Source: Oscillatoriales cyanobacterium CG2_30_44_21 (GTDB taxonomy: Bacteria > Cyanobacteriota > Cyanobacteriia > Pseudanabaenales > Pseudanabaenaceae). Taken from it: a stretch of DNA of 48,327 nt. A program made the position numbers and the translations under genes. The notes under the pieces are model-generated. The model ran no database searches and had not been told where the DNA came from. It was given only the letters and a program-made list of their open reading frames with translations. The stretch covers positions 3,088-51,414 of the forward strand of contig MNZA01000188.1 in the NCBI GenBank assembly GCA_001873375.1, in the 5' to 3' direction. Below, piece after piece: positions 8,130 through 15,435 of the stretch (its first letter is position 1; each line of letters opens with the position of its first letter).

Positions 8130-9302
8130 ATGCAATTTGCCGATCGCCTTCAGCCCTTACAATCCAATGTCTTTGCCGACATGGACATAGCCAAGAGCCA
8201 AGTCCAAAAACAAGGAATGTCCGTGATTGACCTGTCTCTAGGATCGTCAGATTTGCCTACCGCGCCATTTATTTTGGAGGCGATCGCCGAAGCTTTAAAT
8301 GATCCCAATACTCATGGTTATTCGCTATTTGGTAGTACGCAAGACTTTCGGGCAACAGTGGCGGCGTGGATGCAGCAAAGATTTGGCATCGTCGTTGATC
8401 CTGAGACGGAGATACTGCCCCTGATTGGTTCGCAGGAAGGTACAGCCCATTTGCCTCTGGCGCTGCTCAACCCCCGCGACTTTGCCCTGCTGCAAGACCC
8501 AGGGTATCCGTCCCACTATGGCGGCATCCATCTGGCAGGAGGACAAGTCTATGGGATGCCATTGCTAGCCGAAAATAATTTTTTACCTGTATTTGCCGAT
8601 ATCCCTAGCGATGTTTTGGCGCAGTCAAAAATGATGGTGTTGAGCTATCCCCACAATCCCACTACTGCAACTGCGTCTTTAGATTTTTTTGAGTCAGCCG
8701 TGGATTTTTGTGGTCAGCATAATTTGGCGCTAGTCCATGACTTTCCCTACTTAGATCTGGAATTTAATGGCATCAGTCAGCCTTCGATTTTGCAAGCTGA
8801 TCGCGATCGCCTGCACTCCATTGAATTTTTTACGATGTCGAAGTCTTTTAATATGGGCGGATTTCGAGTTGGTTTTGCGGTGGGCAATCGGGAACTAATC
8901 AAAGCCCTGCGCCAAATTAAGGCGGTAGTAGATTTCAATCAATATCAAGGAATTATGCGGGGTGCGATTAAGGCTTTAAATAGCGATCACGCTGTCGTTG
9001 AGGGGGTGGTGGCTACCTTTAAAGAACGCCGTGATGTGATGGTGGCGGCGCTAGCCAGTATCGGCTGGCAGATCCCCGAACCCGCCGCCACGATGTATCT
9101 ATGGGCAAAGCTTCCCGATCGCTATGCCCACAATTCCGCAAAATTTTGTTTGGATTTGCTTGAGGCAACAGGTGTTGCCCTGTCGGCGGGTTCGGGTTTT
9201 GGTAAGCATGGCGAAGGTTATGTCAGGTTTGCCCTAGTCTATCCGCCCGAAGTTTTACGGGAAGCGGCTCATAAAATTGGTAATTTTTTGGCTACGCCCT
9301 AA
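8130..9302 (+). CDS. Class I/II PLP aminotransferase, LL-diaminopimelate-aminotransferase-like
   Basis: A 390-residue fold-type I aminotransferase. Family signatures are the N-terminal IDLSLGSSDLPTA, the loop SYPHNPTTATA that contacts the cofactor, HDFPYLDLEF with the PLP-contacting Asp and Tyr, and SMSK-like MSKSFNMGGFRVGF, where Lys238 should form the Schiff base. The C-terminal SAGSGFGKHGEGYVRFAL carries the substrate-carboxylate Arg. Cyanobacteria use LL-diaminopimelate aminotransferase for lysine and peptidoglycan precursors, but this group also includes aspartate, alanine and succinyl-DAP aminotransferases, so the substrate is not settled. The ATG at 8130 gives a normal N-terminus. Confidence 0.85.
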   Translation: MQFADRLQPLQSNVFADMDIAKSQVQKQGMSVIDLSLGSSDLPTAPFILEAIAEALNDPNTHGYSLFGSTQDFRATVAAWMQQRFGIVVDPETEILPLIGSQEGTAHLPLALLNPRDFALLQDPGYPSHYGGIHLAGGQVYGMPLLAENNFLPVFADIPSDVLAQSKMMVLSYPHNPTTATASLDFFESAVDFCGQHNLALVHDFPYLDLEFNGISQPSILQADRDRLHSIEFFTMSKSFNMGGFRVGFAVGNRELIKALRQIKAVVDFNQYQGIMRGAIKALNSDHAVVEGVVATFKERRDVMVAALASIGWQIPEPAATMYLWAKLPDRYAHNSAKFCLDLLEATGVALSAGSGFGKHGEGYVRFALVYPPEVLREAAHKIGNFLATP

Positions 9303-9306
9303 AAGC

Positions 9307-9360
9307 AAAGGTCGGCGCGATGCGCCGACCTTTTTGTTTATAAGCGGCGCTTTGCGCCGC
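9307..9360 (+). terminator. Terminator hairpin followed by a second GC hairpin
   Basis: Stem 9307-9318 with 9322-9333 (AAAGGTCGGCGC, loop GAT) runs into TTTTTG, a plausible intrinsic terminator five bases beyond the aminotransferase stop. A second perfect hairpin GCGGCGC-TTT-GCGCCGC lies at 9344-9360, next to the convergent COP23 gene. Confidence 0.7.
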
Positions 9361-9369
9361 AGCAAAAAA

Positions 9370-10152
9370 TTAACGAAAATTATCAGGGTTCAGTCTGCGA
9401 CCGCCACTAAACCCACTATTGGTCAAGCTAGCACCTGTCCCGCCATCACTAGGATCAAGGTATGGCTTCAAATAAATATCGCCATTACTGACATTACTAA
9501 CAGGGCGATCGCTTGATAAAACTGAACCAAGCACATTGGACAAATCAATGCCTAATCCCAAATCTGTAGAAATACTATTCAAAGTACCTCTGCCGCGACT
9601 ACCGTAGGTATTTACGGCGGTGGTTGTTTGCCCACTGTCGGCTGTCGCCAGATTCCCAAAAACGCGATCGCGAGTGGCGATCGGATCTTGACCACTAGGG
9701 ACAGTCAGCACGATCCGACAGGCGGAATTTTTGTCGGTTGTGGCACAAACTACGTTGTAGCCATTTTCTGTACTGGTTCGCATTTCTAGCAGACCATCGG
9801 GGCGATATAGCTCAAGGCGGCGACTAATTTCATTGCAACGGCGCTCTGGCGACCAGCCATCACCCATGGCGCTAGGAGCCGCCCAAGGGAAAAATTTCTG
9901 AGGTTGGCTCTTGGGTTGATACATAACCATGTACTGTCCATCGCGAATTTGGCAGCTAAATCTGGCAGTCTTGTTGTCCGTGGGATTAGCAGCTTTGTCG
10001 TTGGGGTTTTCAGGAGGGATCGGTGTGGTGGGCGGTTCCACAGGGACGATTTGGGCGGAGCTAGGCATCGGAGCAAGGAGGGCGATCGCGGTGATTATAT
10101 AGCTGGATTGCTTTAGAAAAAATTTAACGGACTGTATGGGTTGCTTATTCAT
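9370..10152 (-). CDS. COP23-domain exported protein
   Basis: A 260-residue protein with a signal peptide (hydrophobic segment about residues 15-30, cleavage near PSSAQ) and a proline-rich spacer (EPPTTPIPPENPN). The conserved part from about 62 to 165 (FSCQIRDGQYMVMYQP, WSPERRCNEISRRLELY, VVCATTDKNSACRIVLTVP) matches the COP23 domain, named for a circadian oscillating protein of cyanobacteria. Four cysteines in that domain could make disulphides. The C-terminal 90 residues are Gly/Ser/Asn-rich. Its biochemical role is not known; nothing here shows circadian control. Confidence 0.8.
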   Translation of the reverse strand: MNKQPIQSVKFFLKQSSYIITAIALLAPMPSSAQIVPVEPPTTPIPPENPNDKAANPTDNKTARFSCQIRDGQYMVMYQPKSQPQKFFPWAAPSAMGDGWSPERRCNEISRRLELYRPDGLLEMRTSTENGYNVVCATTDKNSACRIVLTVPSGQDPIATRDRVFGNLATADSGQTTTAVNTYGSRGRGTLNSISTDLGLGIDLSNVLGSVLSSDRPVSNVSNGDIYLKPYLDPSDGGTGASLTNSGFSGGRRLNPDNFR

Positions 10153-10363
10153 GATTTATCAAGAGTTTGTGTGTGTGAGCAAACTGCGGTTCCCCCCGTT
10201 GATCCTTTTATACCAAAAATGATTAGGGAGCAGCACTGATTCGATCAAGTAGTGTTCCGACTGCTACGCGGTCGAGACAATCTTTAGTTTTAGGCTTTAA
10301 TTATTCCGAGATATTTATAATCAGACTTATTGCTTAGTATAAAAGTTTCTAATTTGTAATAAA

Positions 10364-10441
10364 TACAGCGTTTTGTGCTTATTTAAATCCCAGAGAAAAT
10401 TTTGTGGATCACGGCAGAGCCGTGATCCACAAAATTTTCTC
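10364..10441 (+). repeat. Boxed palindrome element (copy 2, right box truncated)
   Basis: Left box TACAGCGTTTTGTGCTTATT then TAAATCCCAGAG (10364-10395), followed by perfect 23-bp arms 10393-10415 and 10419-10441 around AGA (inner core ATCACGGC-AGA-GCCGTGAT). Beyond it CCGTATTACTTACAGC looks like a shortened right box. Outer arm sequence is shared with the copy at 7964-8082. Confidence 0.75.
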
Positions 10442-10450
10442 CGTATTACT

Positions 10451-10511
10451 TACAGCAAGAAAAAGCTTAAAAACGTTGCTTTGCAACGTTTTTAAGCTTT
10501 TTCTTACTGTA
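10451..10511. repeat. Long palindrome upstream of mutL
   Basis: Arms 10451-10479 and 10483-10511 form 29 base pairs with a single C-A mismatch around TTT. The core is AACGTTGC-TTT-GCAACGTT. It ends 12 bases before the mutL start and could affect mRNA folding at the ribosome binding region. Confidence 0.85.
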
Positions 10512-10523
10512 AGATCTAATTTT

Positions 10524-12179
10524 ATGATTATGTCCATCCATCTCCTACCCATTGAAGTTGTTCACTTAATCGCCGCAGGCGAAGTGATTGACTCATTGTC
10601 CGCAGTGGTTCGAGAATTGGCGGAAAATGCGATCGATGCTGGGGCAACCAGAATTGTGATTTCGATCTGGATGGATACGCTTTCGGTGCAGATGAGTGAT
10701 AACGGCTACGGTATGAACTGTAACGACCTATTGCAAGCCGCGACACCCCACAGCACTAGCAAAATCAATAATGTTGGAGATTTGCAGCAAATTCGCAGTC
10801 TGGGCTTTCGTGGCGAAGCCCTTTACAGCCTCGCTCAGCTTGCTGACTTGCAGATTTGCAGTCGCCCGATCGCCCAACCTGTCGGCTATCAAGTTCAATA
10901 TGATCACCAAGGAAACTTGCTCAATGATCCTAAAGTAATCGCGATCGCCTCTGGCACAGTGGTCACTGTGCAAAATCTTTTTTCAGGCTATCCCAATCGC
11001 TTGCAATCCTTACCCAGCAGTTCGCAACAGGTTCGCAAGCTTCAGTTACAAATTCAGCACATGGCGATCGCCAATCCCCAAGTTAACTGGCAAGTACATC
11101 TCAATGATCGCCAGTGGCTGACGATTTGGGCGGGAGAGAATGCTAGTGAAATTCTGCCGCAGATTATCAGTTCTGTGCAACCCTATGATTTGCTTTGCAA
11201 AAGTCTTGCACTTGACCCTGCAAATGGAACCAGAATCCAACTTACCCTTGGCAAACCTGATCGCCTCTCACGCCGCCGCCCTGACTGGATCAAGATTATT
11301 CTTAATGGAAGAGTGATCATATTTCCAGAACTAGAGCAAACAGTTTTGACAGCTTTAGAAAGAATATTGCCGCGCCATCGATTTCCCCTGTGCATTGTTG
11401 ATTTACATATATCTTGCGATCGCCTTGACTGGAATCGCCACCCTGCTAAACATGAAGTCTATATTCAAAATTTGGAAGCATTACAAACTCAACTAAAAGA
11501 ATGTATTACAGAGGCCCTAAAGTCTCCAGAACCAAATAACAGCAGCAATTACAACAGCGTTACCAATAAATTATTACAAACTGCGGAACGCAAAACCGCT
11601 TATTTAATTCCCACCAAGCAGGAAAATTTTAATCAACCGAATTTCTCGATTAAGGCGATCGCCCAAGTTCTCGATACTTACATTCTTGCGGAACATCAAG
11701 GCGGACTGTGGTTAATCGAACAGCACGTTGCCCATGAAAGGATTCTCTTTGAACAAATCGAATCGCAATGGCAAATTGTTCCAATTGCTCAGCCAATCTT
11801 ATTAAAACAAACTTCGCAAATATCGGATCGGGGAGTGGAACAGCTTCAAGTTTTGGGAATGGAAGTGGAAGCTTTTGGGGATAACCTCTGGGCAGTGCGA
11901 TCGCTCCCCGAAATTTTGATCGATCATCCTGAATGTGCCGCCGTCTTGCAAGAAATGAGTCAGCAAGAAGATCCATCCCTAGCCAGAGCGACAGCAGCCT
12001 GTCGCAGTGCAGTGCGTAACGGCACAAAGTTAGAAATGTCAATGATGCGAGATTTACTCAACCAATGGCAACAAACTCGCAATCCCCACACCTGCCCCCA
12101 CGGTCGTCCGATTTGTCTGGCGATCAGTGAGTCTGACCTAGCCAGATTTTTTCGCCGCAATTGGCTAATCACAAAGTAA
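10524..12179 (+). CDS. mutL: DNA mismatch repair protein MutL
   Basis: MutL couples mismatch recognition to strand cleavage. With the ATG at 10524 the protein has 551 residues; the open frame extends to 10404, but that stretch is made of palindromes, so the later start (or the ATG at 10530, MSIHLLP) is preferred. N-terminal GHKL ATPase motifs are intact: AENAIDAGAT with the catalytic Glu34, DNGYGM at 59-64 and GFRGEAL at 94-100. The C-terminal domain has EQHVAHERILFE near 400, matching the endonuclease metal motif except for Glu in place of the first Asp, plus ACRSAVRNG and CPHGRP near 524. It is therefore probably a nicking-type MutL. Its last ten coding bases form part of the following palindrome. 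Confidence 0.95.
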   Translation: MIMSIHLLPIEVVHLIAAGEVIDSLSAVVRELAENAIDAGATRIVISIWMDTLSVQMSDNGYGMNCNDLLQAATPHSTSKINNVGDLQQIRSLGFRGEALYSLAQLADLQICSRPIAQPVGYQVQYDHQGNLLNDPKVIAIASGTVVTVQNLFSGYPNRLQSLPSSSQQVRKLQLQIQHMAIANPQVNWQVHLNDRQWLTIWAGENASEILPQIISSVQPYDLLCKSLALDPANGTRIQLTLGKPDRLSRRRPDWIKIILNGRVIIFPELEQTVLTALERILPRHRFPLCIVDLHISCDRLDWNRHPAKHEVYIQNLEALQTQLKECITEALKSPEPNNSSNYNSVTNKLLQTAERKTAYLIPTKQENFNQPNFSIKAIAQVLDTYILAEHQGGLWLIEQHVAHERILFEQIESQWQIVPIAQPILLKQTSQISDRGVEQLQVLGMEVEAFGDNLWAVRSLPEILIDHPECAAVLQEMSQQEDPSLARATAACRSAVRNGTKLEMSMMRDLLNQWQQTRNPHTCPHGRPICLAISESDLARFFRRNWLITK

Positions 12180-12294
12180 AGTCTGAACCGTCCGCTACGC
12201 GGACGGTTCAGACTTTACTTTGTGAATGAAAGCGTTGCTTCGCAACGCTTTCATTCACAAAATAAGTGGCGGCGCGATGTGCCGCCACTTATTT
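12170..12294. repeat. Chain of three palindromes starting inside the mutL stop
   Basis: First: perfect 26-bp arms 12170-12195 and 12199-12224 around TAC; the left arm holds the last codons and stop of mutL, so the right arm is an inverted copy of coding DNA. Second: perfect 20-bp arms 12219-12238 and 12242-12261 around TTC (core GCGTTGC-TTC-GCAACGC). Third: 16-bp arms 12260-12275 and 12279-12294 around GAT, with one G-T pair. Each palindrome overlaps the next by two to six bases. Confidence 0.9.
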
Positions 12295-12337
12295 GACTTC
12301 GCTATATTTGACAAAGACAGTAAGGAGTAATTTTTAG

Positions 12338-12478
12338 ATGGCTCACAAAGGGAATAAATCTTTTTTACCAAGTAAGGATTGTGTAGTTTGTGGCAAACCC
12401 TTCTCTTGGCGCAAAAAATGGGAAAAATGCTGGGATGAAGTCAAATATTGTAGCGATCGCTGTCGTAAAACCAAGTAG
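12338..12478 (+). CDS. Small four-cysteine protein, DUF2256 family
   Basis: A 46-residue basic protein starting [15 protein letters not shown], with a CVVC ... CSDRC arrangement of cysteines ([14 protein letters not shown] then [10 protein letters not shown]) typical of DUF2256, a small putative zinc-binding family of unknown function. A good Shine-Dalgarno AAGGAG (12322-12327) lies ten bases before the ATG. The stop TAG is taken into the hairpin that follows. Identification rests on the Cys/Trp pattern. Confidence 0.85.
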   Translation: MAHKGNKSFLPSKDCVVCGKPFSWRKKWEKCWDEVKYCSDRCRKTK

Positions 12479-12509
12479 AAAGAGACGGCGCTTCGCGCCG
12501 TCTCTTTCT
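12477..12509. repeat. 15-bp perfect hairpin overlapping a stop codon
   Basis: Arms 12477-12491 and 12495-12509 around TTC, core GGCGC-TTC-GCGCC; the left arm starts inside the TAG of the DUF2256 gene. It may terminate that transcript, although only short T stretches are present. Confidence 0.8.
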
Positions 12510-12654
12510 TAAATATGGCGACAGCTATCTAAAACAGCTATACAAAACAACACAAATGTTAATATTCGTCAATTTTGCCCCAATCTCTCTATTGTCAATG
12601 CTAACATCCAGAATAGTTAACCTATATATTTAGACATAGCTTCAGGAGCGCATT

Positions 12655-13875
12655 TTGACATTACGAGTTGCTGTTGTAGGCGGCGGACCTGCGGGTTCTT
12701 GTGCAGCCGAAACACTTGCCAAAGCAGGAATCGAGACCTACATATTTGAGCGTAAACTGGACAACGCCAAACCCTGCGGTGGAGCAATTCCTCTATGTAT
12801 GGTTCAAGAATTTGATCTGCCTGATCACATCATTGATCGCCGTGTTCGCAACATGAAAATGATCTCTCCCAGCAATGTGGAAGTAGACATCAAATTGGAC
12901 AATCCTGATGAATATATCGGTATGTGTCGCCGCGAAATCATGGATGCTTTTTTACGCAATCGAGCCGCTAGCCTCGGTGCAAAGCTAATCAATGGGCGCA
13001 TCCTCGACATCAAGATTACCGAAAATGGTAAACAGCCCTACGTCCTCACCTACTCAGACTTTGCCGAAGGCGGCAATGAAGGCGTAATGCGTAATCTGGA
13101 AGTGGATTTGATTGTTGGTGCTGATGGTGCTAACTCTGTGGTTGCCAAGGCGATTGACGCGGGTGACTACAACTACGCGATCGCTTTCCAAGAGCGCATC
13201 CGTATTTCGCCTGACAAGATGGAATATTACAAAGATCTTGCGGAAATGTATGTGGGCGATGATGTATCCCCCGACTTCTATGCGTGGGTTTTTCCTAAGT
13301 ATGACCATGTGGCAGTTGGCACAGGCACAATGCACAAGAACCAACGCATGATCAAGCAATTACAAGCAGGGATTCGCGCCCGTGCTTTGCCTCGCATCGA
13401 AGGCGGCGAGGTGATCAAAATCGAAGCTCACCCCATTCCTGAGCATCCCCGCCCTCGCCGTGTGGTGGGACGTGCTGCCCTCGTTGGCGATGCGGCTGGC
13501 TATGTGACCAAATCGAGCGGTGAAGGCATTTACTTTGCCGCCAAGTCGGGGCGGATGTGTGCTGAGGCGATCGTGGAGTTTGCCGAAGGCGGTAAGCGCA
13601 TTCCCACAGAAGCCGATCTCAAGGTTTACATCAAGCGTTGGGACAAGCAGTATGGCTTGACCTATAGAGTCCTAGACATTCTCCAGAACGTTTTTTATGC
13701 CACTAACGCGACCCGTGAAGCTTTTGTGGAAATGTGCGCTGACAAGGATGTTCAAAAGCTTACCTTTGACAGCTATCTCTACAAAACCGTTGTCCCTGCT
13801 AATCCTTTCACTCAGTTAAAGCTGACTTTCAAGACGATTGGCAGCTTGTTGCGTGGCAACGCTCTAGCGCCCTAG
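12655..13875 (+). CDS. chlP: Geranylgeranyl diphosphate/chlorophyll reductase
   Basis: ChlP reduces three double bonds of the geranylgeranyl group to phytyl, using NADPH, to supply the tails of chlorophyll a, tocopherol and phylloquinone. The 406-residue length is normal. The N-terminal FAD-binding Rossmann motif VVGGGPAGSCAAE (residues about 7-19), KPCGGAIP, the second FAD motif VDLIVGADGANS and RAALVGDAAGYVTKSSGEG place it firmly in the family. The only suitable start in frame is TTG at 12655, with AGGAG (12643-12647) eight bases upstream; the rare start codon may tune output. A single-gene unit with an AT-rich 145-base leader. Confidence 0.95.
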   Translation: MTLRVAVVGGGPAGSCAAETLAKAGIETYIFERKLDNAKPCGGAIPLCMVQEFDLPDHIIDRRVRNMKMISPSNVEVDIKLDNPDEYIGMCRREIMDAFLRNRAASLGAKLINGRILDIKITENGKQPYVLTYSDFAEGGNEGVMRNLEVDLIVGADGANSVVAKAIDAGDYNYAIAFQERIRISPDKMEYYKDLAEMYVGDDVSPDFYAWVFPKYDHVAVGTGTMHKNQRMIKQLQAGIRARALPRIEGGEVIKIEAHPIPEHPRPRRVVGRAALVGDAAGYVTKSSGEGIYFAAKSGRMCAEAIVEFAEGGKRIPTEADLKVYIKRWDKQYGLTYRVLDILQNVFYATNATREAFVEMCADKDVQKLTFDSYLYKTVVPANPFTQLKLTFKTIGSLLRGNALAP

Positions 13876-13890
13876 CCAATTTTCTTAGAC

Positions 13891-13937
13891 CCCAAAAGAG
13901 TAATGGCGGCGCAATGCGCCGCCATTACTCTTTTGGG
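13891..13937. repeat. Perfect 22-bp-arm palindrome between convergent genes
   Basis: Arms 13891-13912 and 13916-13937 around AAT, core GGCGGCGC-AAT-GCGCCGCC. It ends one base before the stop of the convergent gene and could serve both transcripts as a barrier. Confidence 0.85.
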
Positions 13938-14390
13938 CTAGCTTTTAATCTTGAAATATGGCTTATTTGAGTTAAGACATTCTGCTAAATCAGGCGATCG
14001 CCCTGCGATCAAATTCTCTTCCCGCTTATAGACTGTACCTTTTACAAAGCGCCCCACCAGACTGCCAAAAATAATTTCTGATCTTTTAAAAGCATATTGC
14101 TGAATCGCCAGATTATTCTCTGGATCTTGCAAGGTATAAACCTCATAATCAATCCCTGTTTGATATCGAGGGATAGTTAGCTTTAGCGATGCAATTAGAG
14201 AACCATTATTAGAAAAACCTTGATAACAAAAACGCTCATCGCCTTCTTTTTGCGCTGTATCTGTCTTCTTCGCGATCGTGATATATCGTGAACCGCCACC
14301 CCAATAAGTCCCTTCCTCAAGGGCTTCCGCAGTTAAAGAAATTAAATTAGCACTAAAAATACTTACAACAATTGCAGCGATTAACTTCAT
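13938..14390 (-). CDS. Small exported protein of unknown function
   Basis: Starting at the ATG ending at 14390 (MKLIAAIVVSIFSANLISL), the protein has 150 residues with a clear signal peptide ending near AEALEEG; a longer frame begins 16 residues earlier but would put a charged stretch ahead of the signal. The mature part (YWGGGSRYITIAKK, FCYQGFSNNGSLIASLKL, LAECLNSN) contains two cysteines and looks like the small periplasmic proteins common in cyanobacteria. No named domain is recognised. Confidence 0.65.
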   Translation of the reverse strand: MKLIAAIVVSIFSANLISLTAEALEEGTYWGGGSRYITIAKKTDTAQKEGDERFCYQGFSNNGSLIASLKLTIPRYQTGIDYEVYTLQDPENNLAIQQYAFKRSEIIFGSLVGRFVKGTVYKREENLIAGRSPDLAECLNSNKPYFKIKS

Positions 14391-14436
14391 AGGGGTTCCA
14401 CAATTTATTAGGGTTATTAGAGAATCGATTTTTAAC

Positions 14437-14521
14437 ACAGCCTATTTAGGATTGGAGGGGTATAGAGAGATTTTTGAAAGCGCCACTTTCAAAAACCTCT
14501 CTAGGTTTTATAGCGATTCCG
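14437..14521 (-). repeat. Boxed palindrome element (copy 3, minus orientation)
   Basis: Read on the minus strand: left box at 14521-14504 (ATCGCTATAAAACCTAGAG), arms 14503-14486 and 14480-14463 (18 bp with one mismatch), then right box 14464-14437 (CTCCAATCC then TAAATAGGCTGTGT). The order of parts is the same as in the copy at 7964-8082. Confidence 0.65.
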
Positions 14522-14538
14522 ATGCTAATGAGTTACAG

Positions 14539-14560
14539 ACAAGGGGCTTAAGCCCCTTGT
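14539..14560. repeat. 22-base perfect palindrome without loop
   Basis: ACAAGGGGCTTAAG then CCCCTTGT is fully self-complementary. No gene begins or ends at it. Confidence 0.7.
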
Positions 14561-14619
14561 TCAGTATAGGTTGCAACACAAAATCATATGTACCTCACTA
14601 GGGCAAGAATTGCTATAAG

Positions 14620-14802
14620 TTAGCGCAAAGATTTCAAGAACGATACCAAGTTGGATTTTTCCACTACATATACGTTACGCAATCTGTTGGAGGGAACGAA
14701 TACTTTGGCTTCTGAAAACGCTAGGATTGGCGTTACAAGTTTCAATCCCTTTTGCTTTTTTACCTCCAAAGCTTGTTTCATCCAGCAAAACCTAACAGAC
14801 AT
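14620..14802 (-). pseudogene. Probable 3' remnant of a NERD-domain gene
   Basis: A 60-codon open frame encodes LKLVTPILAFSEAKVF, then NVYVVEKSNLVSFLKSLR and stop. This resembles the end of the nuclease-related (NERD) domain, where a hydrophobic strand with P-x-x-x-F is followed by V-x-V-V and a final Leu-rich helix. The catalytic N-terminal part is absent upstream, so it is either a decayed fragment or chance. No ribosome binding site is evident. Confidence 0.35.
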
Positions 14803-14840
14803 CTGTAGCTTGATCGCTTGAAAATTACCATGTAAAACCC

Positions 14841-14881
14841 AAATAGCGAATGGCGGCGCGAAGCGCCGCTATTCGCTATTT
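14841..14881. repeat. 19-bp-arm palindrome overlapping a stop codon
   Basis: Arms 14841-14859 and 14863-14881 around GAA with one G-T pair; core GGCGC-GAA-GCGCC. The right arm covers the stop codon and last codon of the nitrate-reductase-associated gene on the minus strand. Confidence 0.85.
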
Positions 14882-15343
14882 AATCAAAATTCCAAATTCT
14901 GTCAGGGCTGGCAAAAAATTATTGTTTTCATGGTTGGATGTGCTGAGTTTGATGAGGGCAAATCTTTGTAATGAGGTGAGACTCTGCCACTGGGAGAGGG
15001 CGATCGCCACATTAAGTTCTTGGGTGTGAGCTAACACACTTTCAGGAATTATGTTTACTTGCATCCATGCAGGAACTTGATCAATGGGCAAATCCTTGGG
15101 GCAGTCCTGACAGGTTTCCCAAACTAGCGATCGCAATTTTTCGCGGTAGGCAATTACTTCTGCGTCAGTTTCGCAAGACAGGTCAATTAGTAGATGTCGT
15201 TGCAGTTCTGAAAAGCTATGCCAATGTTGGAGTTTGAGCTTGACACCACAAGTATCTAGTTTGTAACGCACTTGCATGGGAATACAGCGCAATGAAGCCA
15301 CAAAATCAGACTCAAACTCAAAAAATTGCCACATGGTCAACAT
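14876..15343 (-). CDS. Nitrate-reductase-associated protein (NarM-like)
   Basis: With the ATG ending at 15343 (MLTMWQFFEFESDF) the protein has 155 residues. FEFESDFVASLRCIPM, VRYKLDTCGVKLKL and the later acidic/Trp segments match the conserved cyanobacterial nitrate-reductase-associated family; a founding member (NarM) is needed for nitrate reductase activity. The frame extends 26 codons upstream but that part runs through a palindrome and is unlikely to be translated. No nitrate reductase gene is in the window. It lies 92 bases after mutS2 on the same strand, separated by a hairpin, so cotranscription is possible but unproven. Confidence 0.8.
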   Translation of the reverse strand: MLTMWQFFEFESDFVASLRCIPMQVRYKLDTCGVKLKLQHWHSFSELQRHLLIDLSCETDAEVIAYREKLRSLVWETCQDCPKDLPIDQVPAWMQVNIIPESVLAHTQELNVAIALSQWQSLTSLQRFALIKLSTSNHENNNFLPALTEFGILIK

Positions 15344-15364
15344 TAAACATAAGGGTTCTGCAAA

Positions 15365-15409
15365 CCAATTTCTTGTTGGTGCGGCTTTGCCGCGCCAACA
15401 AGAAATTGG
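15365..15409. repeat. 21-bp-arm palindrome between mutS2 and narM-like gene
   Basis: Arms 15365-15385 and 15389-15409 around TTT with a single T-G pair; core GCGGC-TTT-GCCGC. It lies 26 bases beyond the mutS2 stop. Confidence 0.85.
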
Positions 15410-15435
15410 CTCTTTCCACAAGAATAATTTTGAAA

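Noticed and set aside
10404-10523. N-terminal extension of MutL by 40 residues
   Set aside because: This part of the frame consists of the palindromes at 10393-10441 and 10451-10511; the conserved MutL N-terminus begins at the ATG at 10524 or 10530.
12170-12294. CRISPR-like array from regularly spaced repeats
   Set aside because: The units are palindromes with different arms, no direct repeat of constant length and no spacers; no cas genes.
15344-15421. 26-residue extension of the nitrate-reductase-associated protein
   Set aside because: It is encoded by the palindrome 15365-15409; the family N-terminus starts at MLTMWQFFEF.
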